Part shown: positions 1 to 11,800 of the stretch, piece by piece | Position numbering within the stretch: the first letter of the stretch is position 1 | Layout: each line of letters begins with the position of its first letter | From: Ganoderma boninense | Lineage: Eukaryota > Basidiomycota > Agaricomycetes > Polyporales > Polyporaceae | NCBI GenBank assembly: GCA_002900995.3 | Contig: CM035311.1 | Coordinates: 3,844,001 to 3,908,000, forward strand | Length of the DNA: 64,000 bases | Reading direction: 5' to 3' | Translations under genes and position numbers: made by a program | Notes under the pieces: model-generated | What the model was told of the DNA's origin: nothing | The model's database searches: none | What the model saw: the letters and a program-made list of their open reading frames with translations, nothing else

Positions 1-2421
1 TGGTCCTCGCCACTCATCCCGCGACAACCTGGTCCTCCGTTCCCTGTACCCCACGGTACTCTGTCCCATACCTATCCGGGGACGACATGGCTGTTGGTCC
101 TCGCCACTCATCCGGCGACAACCTGGTCCTCCGTTCCCGCTACCCCACGGTACTCTTTCCCATGGGGTATCCGGGGACGACATGGCTGTTGGTCCTCGCC
201 ACTCATCCGGCGACAACCTGGTCCTCCGTTCCCGCTACCCCACGGTACTCTGTCCCACTACCTATCTGGGGACGACATGGCTGTTGGTCCTCGCCACTCA
301 TCCGGCGACAACCTGGTCCTCCGTTCCCGCTACCCCACGGTACTCTGTCCCACTACCCATCCGGGGACGACATACTGTTGGTCCTCGCCACTCATCCCGT
401 GACAACCTGGCCGGTACTCTGTCCCACTACCCATCCGGGGACGACATGGCTGTTGGTCCTCGCCACTCATCCGGCGACAACCTGGTCCTCCGTTCCCGCT
501 ACCCCACGGTACTCTGTCCCACTACCTATCCGGGGACGACATGGCTGTTGGTCCTCGCCACTCATCCGGCGACAACCTGGTCCTCCGTTCCCGCTACCCC
601 ACGGTACTCTGTCCCACTACCCATCCGGGGACGACATGGCTGTTGGTCCTCGCCACTCATCCCGCGACAACCTGGCCGGTACTCTGTCCCACTACCCATC
701 CGGGGACGACATGACTGTTGGTCCTCGCCACTCATCCGGCGACAACCTGGTCCTCCGTTCCCGCTACCCCACGGTACTCTGTCCCACTACCTATCTGGGG
801 ACGACATGGCTGTTGGTCCTCGCCACTCATCCGGCGACAACCTGGTCCTCCGTTCCCGCTACCCCACGGTACTCTGTCCCACTACCCATCCGGGGACGAC
901 ATGGCTGTTGGTCCTCGCCACTCATCCCGTGACAACCTGGCTACCCCACGGTACTCTGTCCCACTACCCATCCGGGGACGACATGGCTGTTGGTCCTCGC
1001 CACTCATCCCGGACGACGGTACTCTGTCCCACTACCCATCCGGGGACGACATGACTGTTGGTCCTCGCCACTCATCCGGCGACAACCTGGTCCTCCGTTC
1101 CCGCTACCCCACGGTATCCCATGGGGGGGACGACATGGCTGTTGGTCCTCGCCACTCATCCCGTGACAACTGGCCGGTACTCTGTCCCACTACCCATCCG
1201 GGGACGACATGGCTGTTGACTGTGGTCCTCGCCACTCATCCCACGACAACCTGGCCGGTACTCTGTCCCACTACCCATCCGGACGACATGACTGTTGGTC
1301 CTCGCCACTACCGGCGACAACCTGGTACTCCTGTCCCACTACCCATGGGGTATCTGGGGACGACATGGCTGTTGGTCCTCGCCACTCATCCGGCGACAAC
1401 CTGGTCCTCCGTTCCCCGCTACCCCACGGTACTCTGTCCCACTACCCATCCGGGGACGACATGGTCCTGTTGGTGACAACCTGGCCCTCGCCACTCATCC
1501 GGGGACGACCTGTTGGGCGGACAACCTGGTCCTCCGTTCCCGCTACCCCCACGGTACTCTGTCCCACTACCTATCCGGGGACGACATGGCTGTTGGTCCT
1601 CGCCACTCATCCGGCGACAACCTGGTCCTCCGTTCCCGCTACCCACGGTACTCTGTCCCACTACCCATCCGGGGACGACATGGCTGTTGGTCCTCGCCAC
1701 TCATCCGCGACAACCTGGCCGGTACTCTGTCCCACTACCCATCCGGGGACGACATGACTGTTGGTCCTCGCCACTCATCCGGCGACAACCTGGTCCTCCG
1801 TTCCCGCTACCCCACGGGTACTCTGTCCCACTACCTATCCGGGGACGACATGGCTGTTGGTCCTCGCCACTCATCCGGCGACAACCTGGTCCTCCGTTCC
1901 CGCTACCCCACGGTACTCTGTCCCACTACCTATCCGGGGACGACATGGCTGTTGGTCCTCGCCACTCATCCGGCGACAACCTGGTCCTCCGTTCCCGCTA
2001 CCCCACGGTACTCTGTCCCACTACCCATCCGGGGACGACATGGCTGTTGGTCCTCGCCACTCATCCCGTGACAACCTGGCCGGTACTCTGTCCCACTACC
2101 CATCCGGGGACGACATGACTGTTGGTCCTCGCCACTCATCCCACGACAACCTGGCCGGTACTCTGTCCCACTACCCATCCGGGGACGACATGACTGTTGG
2201 TCCTCGCCACTCATCCGGCGACAACCTGGTCCTCCGTTCCCGCTACCCCACGGTACTCTTTCCCATGGGGTATCCGGGGACGACATGACTGTTGGTCCTC
2301 GCCACTCATCCGGCGACAACCTGGTCCTCCGTTCCCGCTACCCCACGGTACTCTTTCCCATGGGGTATCCGGGGACGACATGGCTGTTGGTCCTCGCCAC
2401 TCATCCGGCGACAACCTGGTC
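1..2421. repeat. Minisatellite array, 95-bp and 74-bp units
   Basis: The tract is a tandem array whose marker gacgacatg recurs at about 81, 176, 271, 366 and 440, giving a common 95-bp unit and a shorter 74-bp unit that lacks the segment around ggtcctccgttcccgctacc. The two forms alternate irregularly, and units near 1081-1520 are more degenerate. The last recognisable unit ends near 2421; the array is cut by the left window edge. The unit contains no stop codon in several frames and 95 is not a multiple of three, so long open frames appear in all + frames. These are by-products of the repeat, not genes. Confidence 0.95.
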
Positions 2422-3879
2422 CCCCATCCCGGCCACTTGCCATACAATCTTGTCAACGATTCATTGCCTCCATGACGTCCAGCCCACACACACCGGCTTC
2501 TTCTGGGGTCATATAAAGGGGCACCACGCAGACATTATGGCCAGGGTCAGAGTCAGTCAGCCACTGAAATGCGCAGACTTACCAATCGCCGGTGTTGATG
2601 TGTTCAGCAGGGTCATACACTTCAAAAAAAAGTTAGCAGGCATGAAGGCTGAGAAGGAGGAAGACGAACAGCAGTCCCCGCACCACCGCACATGGTTGAC
2701 GTGGGGGCGGTACTGGCGGTCCAACTTGCAGCTCTAACCCAACTTGCAGATGAGGTACAGTAGCTGCACAAATGTCATTAGTTGCTGTCCTGGACTGTTG
2801 TACTTACAATTGGTTGGCCCTCATTGTTGTCTTGCTAACCCCAGTTCCAACTGTTCAATATTACAAGCATGTCACACGCGCAGTTACGTCGTGTGCACCC
2901 GATTACTTACCTGTGCCCTCATATACCTTCATCAATCCCACCGTGTTTGACCCATACCCTTCCCATACATCCATCGCCGAGCGCACCGCCATCCCGTTGT
3001 TTGTCATCCACAATTGTTCTGCCCCCAAACCACATGTAGCCCTACCACTTCGTCTACCCATCCTTCTCCTTCTCTTTCCTCTCTTCCTTCCATCGCCCTC
3101 TTGACATACGGGCACCCAATGCATGAGAAAAGATCTCAGTACTTACTATAAATCAACTTCGACCATTGCTTGAGTTGAAGTCCTCATCGCACTTGCCGCA
3201 GCAGGCCGCGCATTCGTTCTCCTGTTCCATGGGGGAATAGGGGGGCCGCGAAAGCAGCCTTGCGATGTTGATCACAGTGGAATCATCATTGGGAATTCCT
3301 TCGCATTTGTGAGTCCGTAGAGCGAGCAAAGAGGGAGCAGGAGCAGGGGTCCGAATGATGGTGGGAGAGAGCAAGCGACTTTGACTTTGCACAAAGTACG
3401 CGCAACAGTCAAATTCCCTATAGGCGTCTATTATCTAATAATATCTAATCTTATCTGAGCTTGAGGTGCGCAGGCTCGCTCTAGCGTCCAGGTGCACGCG
3501 CTCGCTGCAGTCTCCAGGTGCGCTCGCTCCAGGTGCGCTCGGCCCAGGTGCGCTCAATCTCAGACTGTTGACAGTCTCACAGGAGAGCAGACACCCCACA
3601 CCAGGATATGGGTGCATTCGTCATTCGTCACTCCCGCTGCTGAGCATGGGTCCCGTACGATGGAACAAGTGGTGAGACAGAACACGGTCCCGCTAATGAA
3701 CGCGCTCAATGCTGTGATGAACGCCACTGTGGGCAACGGGCACCATCACCACCATCACCAATCCCGCGGTCACCGTAACTATCACGGTCATCCCTCAGGC
3801 AGACGTAGAATTCCTGAACTCGGGCTTGAGAACAAATGAACATAACCGGTTACAGCAGCAACAAATCGTCTAATAACTT
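2422..3879. other. Intergenic, no convincing gene
   Basis: A TATA-like atataaagg lies at 2511-2519 with an ATG at 2537 that opens about 66 codons ending at 2737, but the product matches nothing I know. 3465-3560 holds a short CAGGTG repeat and 3741-3762 a cac/cat run. The rest shows nothing I can support. Confidence 0.5.
3465..3560. repeat. Short imperfect tandem repeat (ccaggtgcgctcg)
   Basis: Five or so imperfect copies of a core ccaggtgcgctcg are spaced about 15-30 nt apart. The array is small and local, and the core did not stand out elsewhere in the window. Confidence 0.7.
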
Positions 3880-4996
3880 TCACCACTCTACCCTCTTTTC
3901 TTTCCACTCGCTCTGCTTCTTATGAATACAACTGTCGCACCACCAGTGCTTACCCAAGTCTGCCCGTCTGATATTGACAAGGTCATACCTGAGCGGATCC
4001 AGCGCGCCACTTTCCAGATCGTCACCCTCCACAATAAACATCCACCATTTCATCTTCCGCTCTGCCCTGGTGTGGCAACAGAAGATGTAAGTGTAAGTAC
4101 TTGGCCTGTTTACCACGTTCCTATTTTCATCCTGGGCAGGAGGCGTGAGGGTGAACTCGCGCCAGAGTTTGCCCAACTTGTCGCGTGCACGAAGGAGGCG
4201 CTCTCGGTCGCTGCTCGAAAGATCGATGGAGTCGCGATCCGTGTAGTAAATACGCCAGTACTCCTCATTTGAGAGTAGCTCGTAGAATGCCCGCTTGAGG
4301 ATATAGGAAACTTTGTGCTCACGTGCGAGGTGAATTGTAGTGATTATCGAGGTCCAGGATCTGACGTCGCCCGGGTCGAGTTGTGGTGGCACTGGACGTG
4401 AATCCCAGAGCGTGCGAAGATGGTTTATGGCCATACGGAGTGCAGCTTTGCATGAAAGGGCGTTTGCTGCTTCAAGAAGAGAGATCGTCTTAGTATGGGT
4501 GAGCCTGGACTTGACGTCTTCACTGTAGTCAATGAGTTGTCACCCATTCACGCCCACAAGTCAATAAGACAAGACGTACAGGGGCATCTCTACCACGGTC
4601 ATAACCGTCTTGAATCCCTCCAGTGAAACCTCCGTTGGCGCGTCGTACACTGCACATGCGTCGATACGCTGAGGAATTCTAGGACCAGAGGCCAAGAGAT
4701 TTTTGAAGTAGTCGCAGTTACGTTTGAGTCGAGAGCCATGGAGCTTGAACACCGTATCCCCAACCTGGATGACAACATTTCCGTCAGAGTACCAGAATGT
4801 GTCGTCCCGCTTGATGACTACGGCATGCTCCGCTGGCGGGCCACTCGGACGCGGCTTGATCTTCTTGCTTATGGTACCTCCCGGGTACTGTGCGTCCTTG
4901 GCGCTGTGGGGCTAGAAAATACAGTATGGATAAAATTCCGTTATAACAAGGCTTAATGGTACTTACCCGCTTTGAGGGGACGCTATCATTCACCAT
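3880..4996 (-). CDS. BTB/POZ-domain protein
   Basis: I read three exons from the ATG at 4996, with introns at 4912-4966 and 4523-4579, both GT-AG and in phase. The product is about 330 residues. After a basic N-terminus, residues about 45-100 have the BTB pattern common in Agaricomycetes: DDTFWYSDGNVVIQ, then VFKLHGSRLKRNCDYF and a short acidic or hydrophobic loop. BTB domains dimerise and often recruit Cullin-3. A helical region follows (EDVKSRLTHTKTISLLEAAN), as in the usual BTB plus helix arrangement of this fungal expansion. The C-terminus carries WWCDSCIHKK, a possible single zinc-binding half. The substrate is unknown. The frame is intact and the gene is probably functional. Confidence 0.75.
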
Positions 4997-5393
4997 ATTG
5001 TATCCACAAACATCAACTCTCTCTCTCCCGATTGGTTGAGGTTCCAGAGCAGCAAGATAGGGTAGGGTGGTGCAGAAGTCAAATAGTGTGCGTAAACGCC
5101 ATGAAGGTCCGAAGGCAAAGTGTCTGTTTTGCAGATCTCGCATCTCCCACACTGGACCCTAACCCTATACGGTCAAACACCATTGGGCTTCTTCGCTCAG
5201 AGATGATTAACAGCTTGAGATAAATACATGGGGTGCAGTTTCGCACAAAAACAGCACACATAAATCTACTAGAATGCACCCCTAACCACCGCTGGCACAG
5301 ATGGATTACCCGCTCTTTGGAGGAATATAGGTCCAAGACAGCACTTTCGTTTCGAGAACGTCTTCTGAAACCCATCCCTCCAGTAACCCCTCC

Positions 5394-6969
5394 TCAATCG
5401 CCAAGCTGATTCCACACATCAGTAGATGCCCAAGACAATACAATGTGACCATACCTGATATATTTGCTGTCCACCATGCCAGACTCGGTCAGCTGGGCTA
5501 GTGCCAGTCGGCATGCGCGAGGTACGGTGCAGCCCGCAGCCGGACGGCCCACACGTGCACGCTCGAGAACTCCCTTCATCACCCCCTTAACAAGTTTCAG
5601 CATTGCGGGATCTACACTCCCAAAATGTGCCTCTAGAGGCTGCAAAGCCATATGTGCAGAGTGCACGGAGTTCAATGCAGCAAGAATGCTTGAGATAAAC
5701 TTTGTACGACGCTGCAATATAGATCTCAGCTTCCAAGAACGATCATAAGAACAAATGAACAGACTCGGCCCACCTCTGAACGTACATGCATCGTAAAGTC
5801 TCGAAAAATTTCTGCATATCGGATGTGTTGGCTTATAGATGACGACTCTACTACCCACGGGCAAAGCGGTGTCACCAACATGAAGTCGTGACTGCCGTAG
5901 GAGTGATTCAGGAGCAATATTGCCAACACCGAAATGGACACGCCAATTCTACAAACGTTTATCAGAATGCAACCAACAATCTATGCGCAATACTCACGAA
6001 ATACCCGCCAGAGTGCCCCTTTCCATACGCGGCTCTACATTGTAGTCGGTACGGATGATTCGGAGAACACATTCTCCAGTGGAATCTTTCAGTTTCATGT
6101 ATATCATCTCATCTTGGTAGACCATGTCGACGATGGTACCATAACACACCACCTGCCATGTGAATTGCAAATTAATCCCCAGTTCAATCCTCACAGTCCA
6201 AGAAACCTCGCACACTAATGATGGGAAAGCCCCACAACCTCAGCCCACGATCGGGTACCCGACGAGGGCGTGCAGGTTGCACTTTATGAATCCAACCCAG
6301 CGCAATCGGAACCCTTGCGACCCATCCATCACCCTGTATTCATGTGCGACTTAGCATAAGTCGCTGTGGCCAGAATTAGGCTCTTGAACGCACCAGCCTT
6401 GATTGCACCGCAGTGTTATGATAGAACTGGTGCATCTCATGCTTGATGTCCCCGAGGCTATTGAATGCGACCTCTATTTCACGATCCACGTAACACTCGT
6501 CAGTCAACGCATCGGGTACTGCGTAGTACTCCATCAATTCCAGATAACTTGCACAGTCTCTTAAATGATTCATACGCACAGGTCAGCGCATCCAACTCAT
6601 GGTCAACCATCGAGGATATGTCGTGGGTCTCCTGCGGAGCCGTCCGCTCGCTCGCGGTGCATGCATTCTCGTGAACGTCGTCATGGCTGGAGGTGTGGAA
6701 GGGCTCCCCTGAACCTGAACTTGCGGAGGTAGCACAATGCATGGCCAACCAGTCAGCCAATCATCGCCACTCTGAGGCATCCAATCCCTTCCCTTCACCA
6801 CGCTTGCTTCAAAATACAGGGCTTCTAGATGCGCGAACACATGGAAACGAAAGAACGCACCGACTGGTTTATCACCTTCAAGCATCGAAGGTGTTACCGC
6901 ATCCAACCACGTGTGATCTTCTTCACCCCAATACACATTGTCACTAGATGTTGGAGAAGGGATAGACAT
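5394..6969 (-). CDS. Putative OB-fold protein, multi-exon, uncharacterised
   Basis: A coding-like series of exons starts at the ATG at 6969 (MSIPSPTSSDNVYWGEEDH) and ends near 5394 with TDVWNQLGD. I could not fix all introns. The middle segment (about 6150-6000) reads WQVVCYGTIVDMVYQDEMIY then MKLKDSTGECVLRI, followed by VGDTALPVGSRVVIYKP near 5860. Alternating strands with a DSTG turn and a late basic strand look like an OB fold, as in single-strand DNA-binding proteins such as RPA32 or Stn1. This is a pattern match only and the family is not assigned. The 3' exon (5700-5400) is helical with no known motif. It is transcribed divergently from the PHD-like gene at 7192, with about 220 bp between starts. 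Confidence 0.45.
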
Positions 6970-7191
6970 GACAGCGATGAGGAACAGCACGAAGTAAGCC
7001 ACCGAGGAAGATTGAAGCACGCCTCTCACCAAAGACAGCACTCAAGCACGTGCCTTCTCCTCTTATCAGCAATTGTCAATGCAGTCTCTCCGGTATCCCT
7101 ACGACCTTCACGCTCCCTATCCTTTCATTGAACACGGAGAGTACCTCGTGCACACCGCTGAACCCCCAAATTGGCCCACAATTTCATCACC

Positions 7192-8527
7192 ATGTCCAAC
7201 ACACCGCTCGTGCGCCCTGACAGCAGTCAGATCAAGAGCAACCGCTTTACAGATGCGCAGGAGACCTTCCGACGAGGCACTCGCCTATTGTATGAAGAGT
7301 GGCCAGGTAAGCATTTTCACAGGCATTGCATAGGCGCAGTCATCCATGACAAGTCTACAGTAACCATCGGCGTTGGCAGGATGGCCATGCCCAAACTGCT
7401 TGAGAGATGTTCTATGTGAGCCGTAACCCATCCTACGATCTGCTGGGATTCCTGCGCTCATGCTCTACCTAGCTATCGCTTGTTACCTGAGCAGCCCAAC
7501 ACACAAGAGACCACAATGGCCAGTCAAGCACTTCCGCCCTACACCGTACAGCTCCAAGACATCGCCAGGCTAGAAGTTGGGAACGACGCTCAGGTGAGTC
7601 GTTTGGCTATAGATGCCTCCAGGCATAATATGACCCGGCCTATTGCAATCAGAGTGCACTTTGTGTTACATGGTGCTATAGAGCGTCAGACATCAAGACC
7701 TTTGCAGACCAGAAGGATGCGTTGACGGCCGTAGCGCTCTCATTGTTGGAAGACTGTGCTGAGGTATGCACAACACGGTTCGAAGGATATAGCGACGTTC
7801 GATGTCTCGACCCCTCGGCCTCTGCCATTGTGGCATTCCATCCTGTGCAGACGTCTCTCAGGCCCATGTCACATGGCCAGTGCTGGTCTCGACTGGACGT
7901 CGTCTTCGGACACTCAACGGGTCAAGGTAGAAAGACCTTGCAATTGCAGTCTGTGAGCATCCATTCTCATATATAATCGAAGGCTCTCTGGACTGATTCC
8001 GGTAGACCATTGCCACCATTTGCTTCGACCGCTGCCGCAAGCGAGGAATGTACTCGCCATCCAAAGACACTGTGCGATACTGCGACTCGTGCAACAAGTG
8101 GTTCCACCTCGACTGCCTCACGACCATCATCGACCATGCCGACGTGGATTGGTTTTCTCCAGCTGAAGTTCACGAGGCCGCACACTGGCTGCCACCTCTC
8201 GACGCCAGTCTTCACACGAATGGAAGGCTGTGGCAGGCATTGCTTCGCACTCCAATCCAACGGCGATATCCTACCCTCTCCACCTCGACCCCAGTATCCT
8301 TTGAGGTGGTACTCCTGGCCGCGAGGCGCTACCATTTGGAACACGTCCAAGGCGCAGCGTGCGAGGCCGTCCCCGATGCACGCCAATTCATCACAGGTAA
8401 TATCTTAGGCAGCCATGACCTTGGGTCAGCCAGTTTGGTAGACATGTTTACAAGGCAGCTGCTAGAAATAGTTTTCGATGACGGGAAAGAGTGGTGGGCA
8501 TGTAAAAATTGCAGACAATTTATATAA
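7192..8527 (+). CDS. PHD-finger-like protein
   Basis: The gene starts at the ATG at 7192 (MSNTPLVRPDSS) and ends at 8527, with several short introns (for example one ending at 8008 before ACCATTGCC). Exons near 7500-7610 and 7690-7760 contain PYTVQLQDIARLEVG and DIKTFADQKDALT, which might be part of a BAH-like region. The last exon has the cysteine/histidine series CFDRCRKRG...VRYCDSCNKWFHLDCL and, about 130 residues later, WWACKNCRQF before the stop. This is PHD-like spacing (histone-tail reader) but with a long insert before the final pair. A paralogue lies at 38024, broken by a retrotransposon. A nuclear chromatin role is inferred. Exact exon borders are uncertain. Confidence 0.6.
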
Positions 8528-8894
8528 CCGCGTTATGCTTCATCTATATCGCTTCCATGCGAATTGCAGTGACCACCATATGCAAATGCTAATGCAAAGG
8601 GACCATTGAGCATTTCGTGAGCTTGGTGCTCAAGCAGTTCGTCAGCAAAGCTCCACATCACCCTGCAATTACCTGTAATGGGAAATGAGGAGGGCAGGCA
8701 CGAGCGTCATCCGTGCCTACGCTCGTCCTTAGGGTTAAACCTCTACCACATTCGACTACACCACACTATTCTACCTCTCTTTTTCCCCTTACGAATCACC
8801 TCACACTTGACGGTGAGATCCCTCTCCGACTTCGAGCTGGCTAGTGCACTCATCCTCCTCCGCTCGTCTGGCCTGGCTTAAGCCTCATCCATCT
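8528..8894. other. Intergenic, promoter side of the large-gene block
   Basis: No reading frame is supported. A GC-rich imperfect inverted repeat (acgagcg...cgctcgt) sits near 8700 but is too short to interpret. Confidence 0.4.
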
Positions 8895-11800
8895 ATGCCC
8901 GGGAAGAAACCCCCACAAAATGCGTTTGGAGTAAGCGGAGAAGAACAGGTGTGTCTCCTATCGTTCTCATGATTGAGAATCGCAGTAGTCATGCATGTAG
9001 GTTCTAAAGCCTCACATCCCCAAGGCCCGATCGCGCAGCGGGGCTCAGTCAAATCCTAAGGTGCGTCTCAGCTTGCTTTATTCTCTCCATCCCGTTGCCG
9101 ACAAACATGGCTGCACAGGCACAAAAGCCTGCTCGTGGAAAGCCATCCAAGGTGAGTTTGGGGCTGTATTCTTCCGCTTTTCCATTCTCCCTTGTAATCG
9201 CAAAAATAGGAGACACAGGAGTCCACTGCCATGGTCACAGATAGCCAGGGTCGGGCGCGAAATCTCGAAGCAGACACCCAAAGGACCTTTATCGGGTTTA
9301 CAGTGATGGACATTGTGAGTCCGCCGTTTCAAGACACGGTATACGAGTTTGGCGGGTTCAATGAGCGCCCCGTCATCAAGAGGACAGTCGCAGAACTGGT
9401 CAACAGCTTTCGCGAGGATGGAAAGATGCCAGAGAAGGCTACGATCGCGGTCGGGGTAGAGAAAGCTTGGGTAGACCCCAGTTCGACCTCTAAACTCGAC
9501 CTGCCATGGGCGGAGATTCCGAGGATGAAGTGGACGCTGGACGCAAAAGGTCAAACGGTACGCTTCTTTGGTGGTCAGCACAGGATGAACGCATGCGCAA
9601 TGTGGAAAAGCGAGCTACAGGCAGAGAGGAAGACGGTCGGCGACAAATTGGAAAGGCTGAAGAAGTCTGAACAAGGCGATTCATCCAAGGACGACAAGAT
9701 CATGATGGAGGAATCGCTCCGGACGTTGGATGCAGCCATTCTCGATGCTCAGCTCTGGGTCTGTCGTGTATACGTCCTTTGTGAGTTGACCTGTCGCATG
9801 TCAAGCTATCAACTAACTCTGTTGAGCACCATGATCAGCGGAGCTCCCTTACGAATGTCAAATACACCTCTCCAAAAACGAGACCCGTCCTTCGAGGCAC
9901 GCCACCCAAGACGAAAAGATGTTCATGAGCCGACTCGTGCTCTTGAACGCCATGTCGGTTTGGAGCGTGAAGAATCCCTCTGCAAAACCACCCATGCACG
10001 GCACCAAGATGTGGAGGGAAGAGGTCTACAACGTCGCTTTCAGCGAAGCCGAACGACGAGCTCCTTACATGTTCATGTTCACGAATCCACACGCGTTCAA
10101 GATTCTCGGCGTTATCTGCTCATTCTCGTACCTCCGGAACGGACGCACCATCACACTGAAGACCTTGACACGCGCGCTTCGCCCGATTTCCCGGGCCTCC
10201 GTTTCAACACCCGTCCCAGCTGCTGGATTTGTAAGTCAGCTTCCATCTGAATTGCTCGAGCCACATTAACAATCAATTACACGGCAGCTGTGGGGTTGGT
10301 CCATTCTCCGCGCAAGAGAGGAGATGGCGTTAATAGCAAGTGCCGTCGCCTTTCCGACCTTGGACTCCGACGGCGATGGTGACGGCAGGCTGCTGCAGCT
10401 GGTCATAGAGTGCGCGGAAGGAGGTGATATACCTGAAGACTCATCTGCGACGCAGCTTTCTGAGGCATTCAAAGCCCTCATCGGACGCTGGACCACTTCA
10501 GAAAATGTCCGAGACATCGTTTGGTCAGGATCGACGTTGGACGCGGTCGACGAGGAGTACGTCAGGTACATCCGATCAGGTGCAGCCTTCGATCACTTCG
10601 CGAACGACGATGCTCCAGAGTGGGTTGATGCCCTACGACAGTACCATGAGACTGTGGGCGAGCTTCTTGATCTCATATGGAAGGATAAACTGAAGACCAC
10701 GATCCTGGTCACCGCATCGGAAACCCCCACCTTGGATGCCATCGCGTTGGAGCATGCGTCGAAGAAGCTTGCTTGGCTCCGGAGGTTGTCTAATGCAGAT
10801 GGCGTTCCCCACATGCCCTTTATCAGCAAGTCGTTCTTGCAAGACCTGCTCAGTCGGTTAGAAGATTGCGCTCTTGGGTTCCAATGGGTGAGTCGATAGT
10901 CTGGTTCCTCACATCTTTGAAACCCGTCGGTCTCATGCAGCCCCATCACTAGCTCACCCGAACTTTGGATGGTCTCTGCGATTCGGAGATCCGGCTTGTA
11001 GACCACCCCACCTTCGACTATGTCTCACACATGGTCGACGTGCTGAGCTGCGAACGCCTGTTCACTCCTGGAGGTCACACCAAACCGGACGAGGTGAGCT
11101 ACGCGCTATACAGTGTCCGGTCTACATACTCACGCGTGCGACTATACGGACAGCTCTGCGAGTGGCTGTTGGACAGGCTGCCGCTGCTAGCCGAGGTGTC
11201 AGTGCTTCTTGCCGATGTGATGACCAAAGAGATGCACGCATTCTACTGCTTGACACCCAACCGCTGGAGGGAAAAGATCGTCCGAGGCCACATCGCCGTT
11301 GGGGAAACCCCTGCGGACTTGCCACATGAGCTGCGCGTACTCATGCCATCGTTGGAGTGGACTGATCAGGACCGCGTCGACGTTGCAGCAGCATCCGAAT
11401 GGATCAAATCGGCGTGGTCGACCAGCGAAGATAATGTCAACAACGACGCGCTCGCGGACCCCTTGTGCAAGTCCATTCCACATCTTTGCCCGGACGTCGT
11501 CAGCAGGGTGCCCGGATTAGGCATGCTCTATCGAACCCCACGATCGTGGTGGAAGAAGGAGCCTCGCAGCATACCTGAAGAGGCTTGGACGTACGCCTAC
11601 CAATGCATCATCGGGTCCAAGCTCTGGACAGATACCTTTGGAAGGATTCAGTTTCACCCTACGGCTTCTACGCTTACCCGCGAACTGCAAGAATTGCTGT
11701 CACCATGGGCTCAGCCTTCTTGTCGGACCACCTGTGAACGCGGATCTGAACAGAAGTGGGTGTTCTGGCATTCCCTCATGTTTGATCGCATGGCACAGCA

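Noticed and set aside
87..2475. Long open frames of up to 290 codons in the left repeat
   Set aside because: They occur in all three + frames because the 95-bp unit lacks stops and is not a multiple of three.
7307..7332. Intron directly after EEWPG in the PHD-like gene
   Set aside because: Would be about 26 nt; the frame reads through it without a stop.
8690..8740. Small inverted repeat upstream of the large-gene block as a transposon end
   Set aside because: Arms are 7 bp and I found no partner near 24.3-25 kb.
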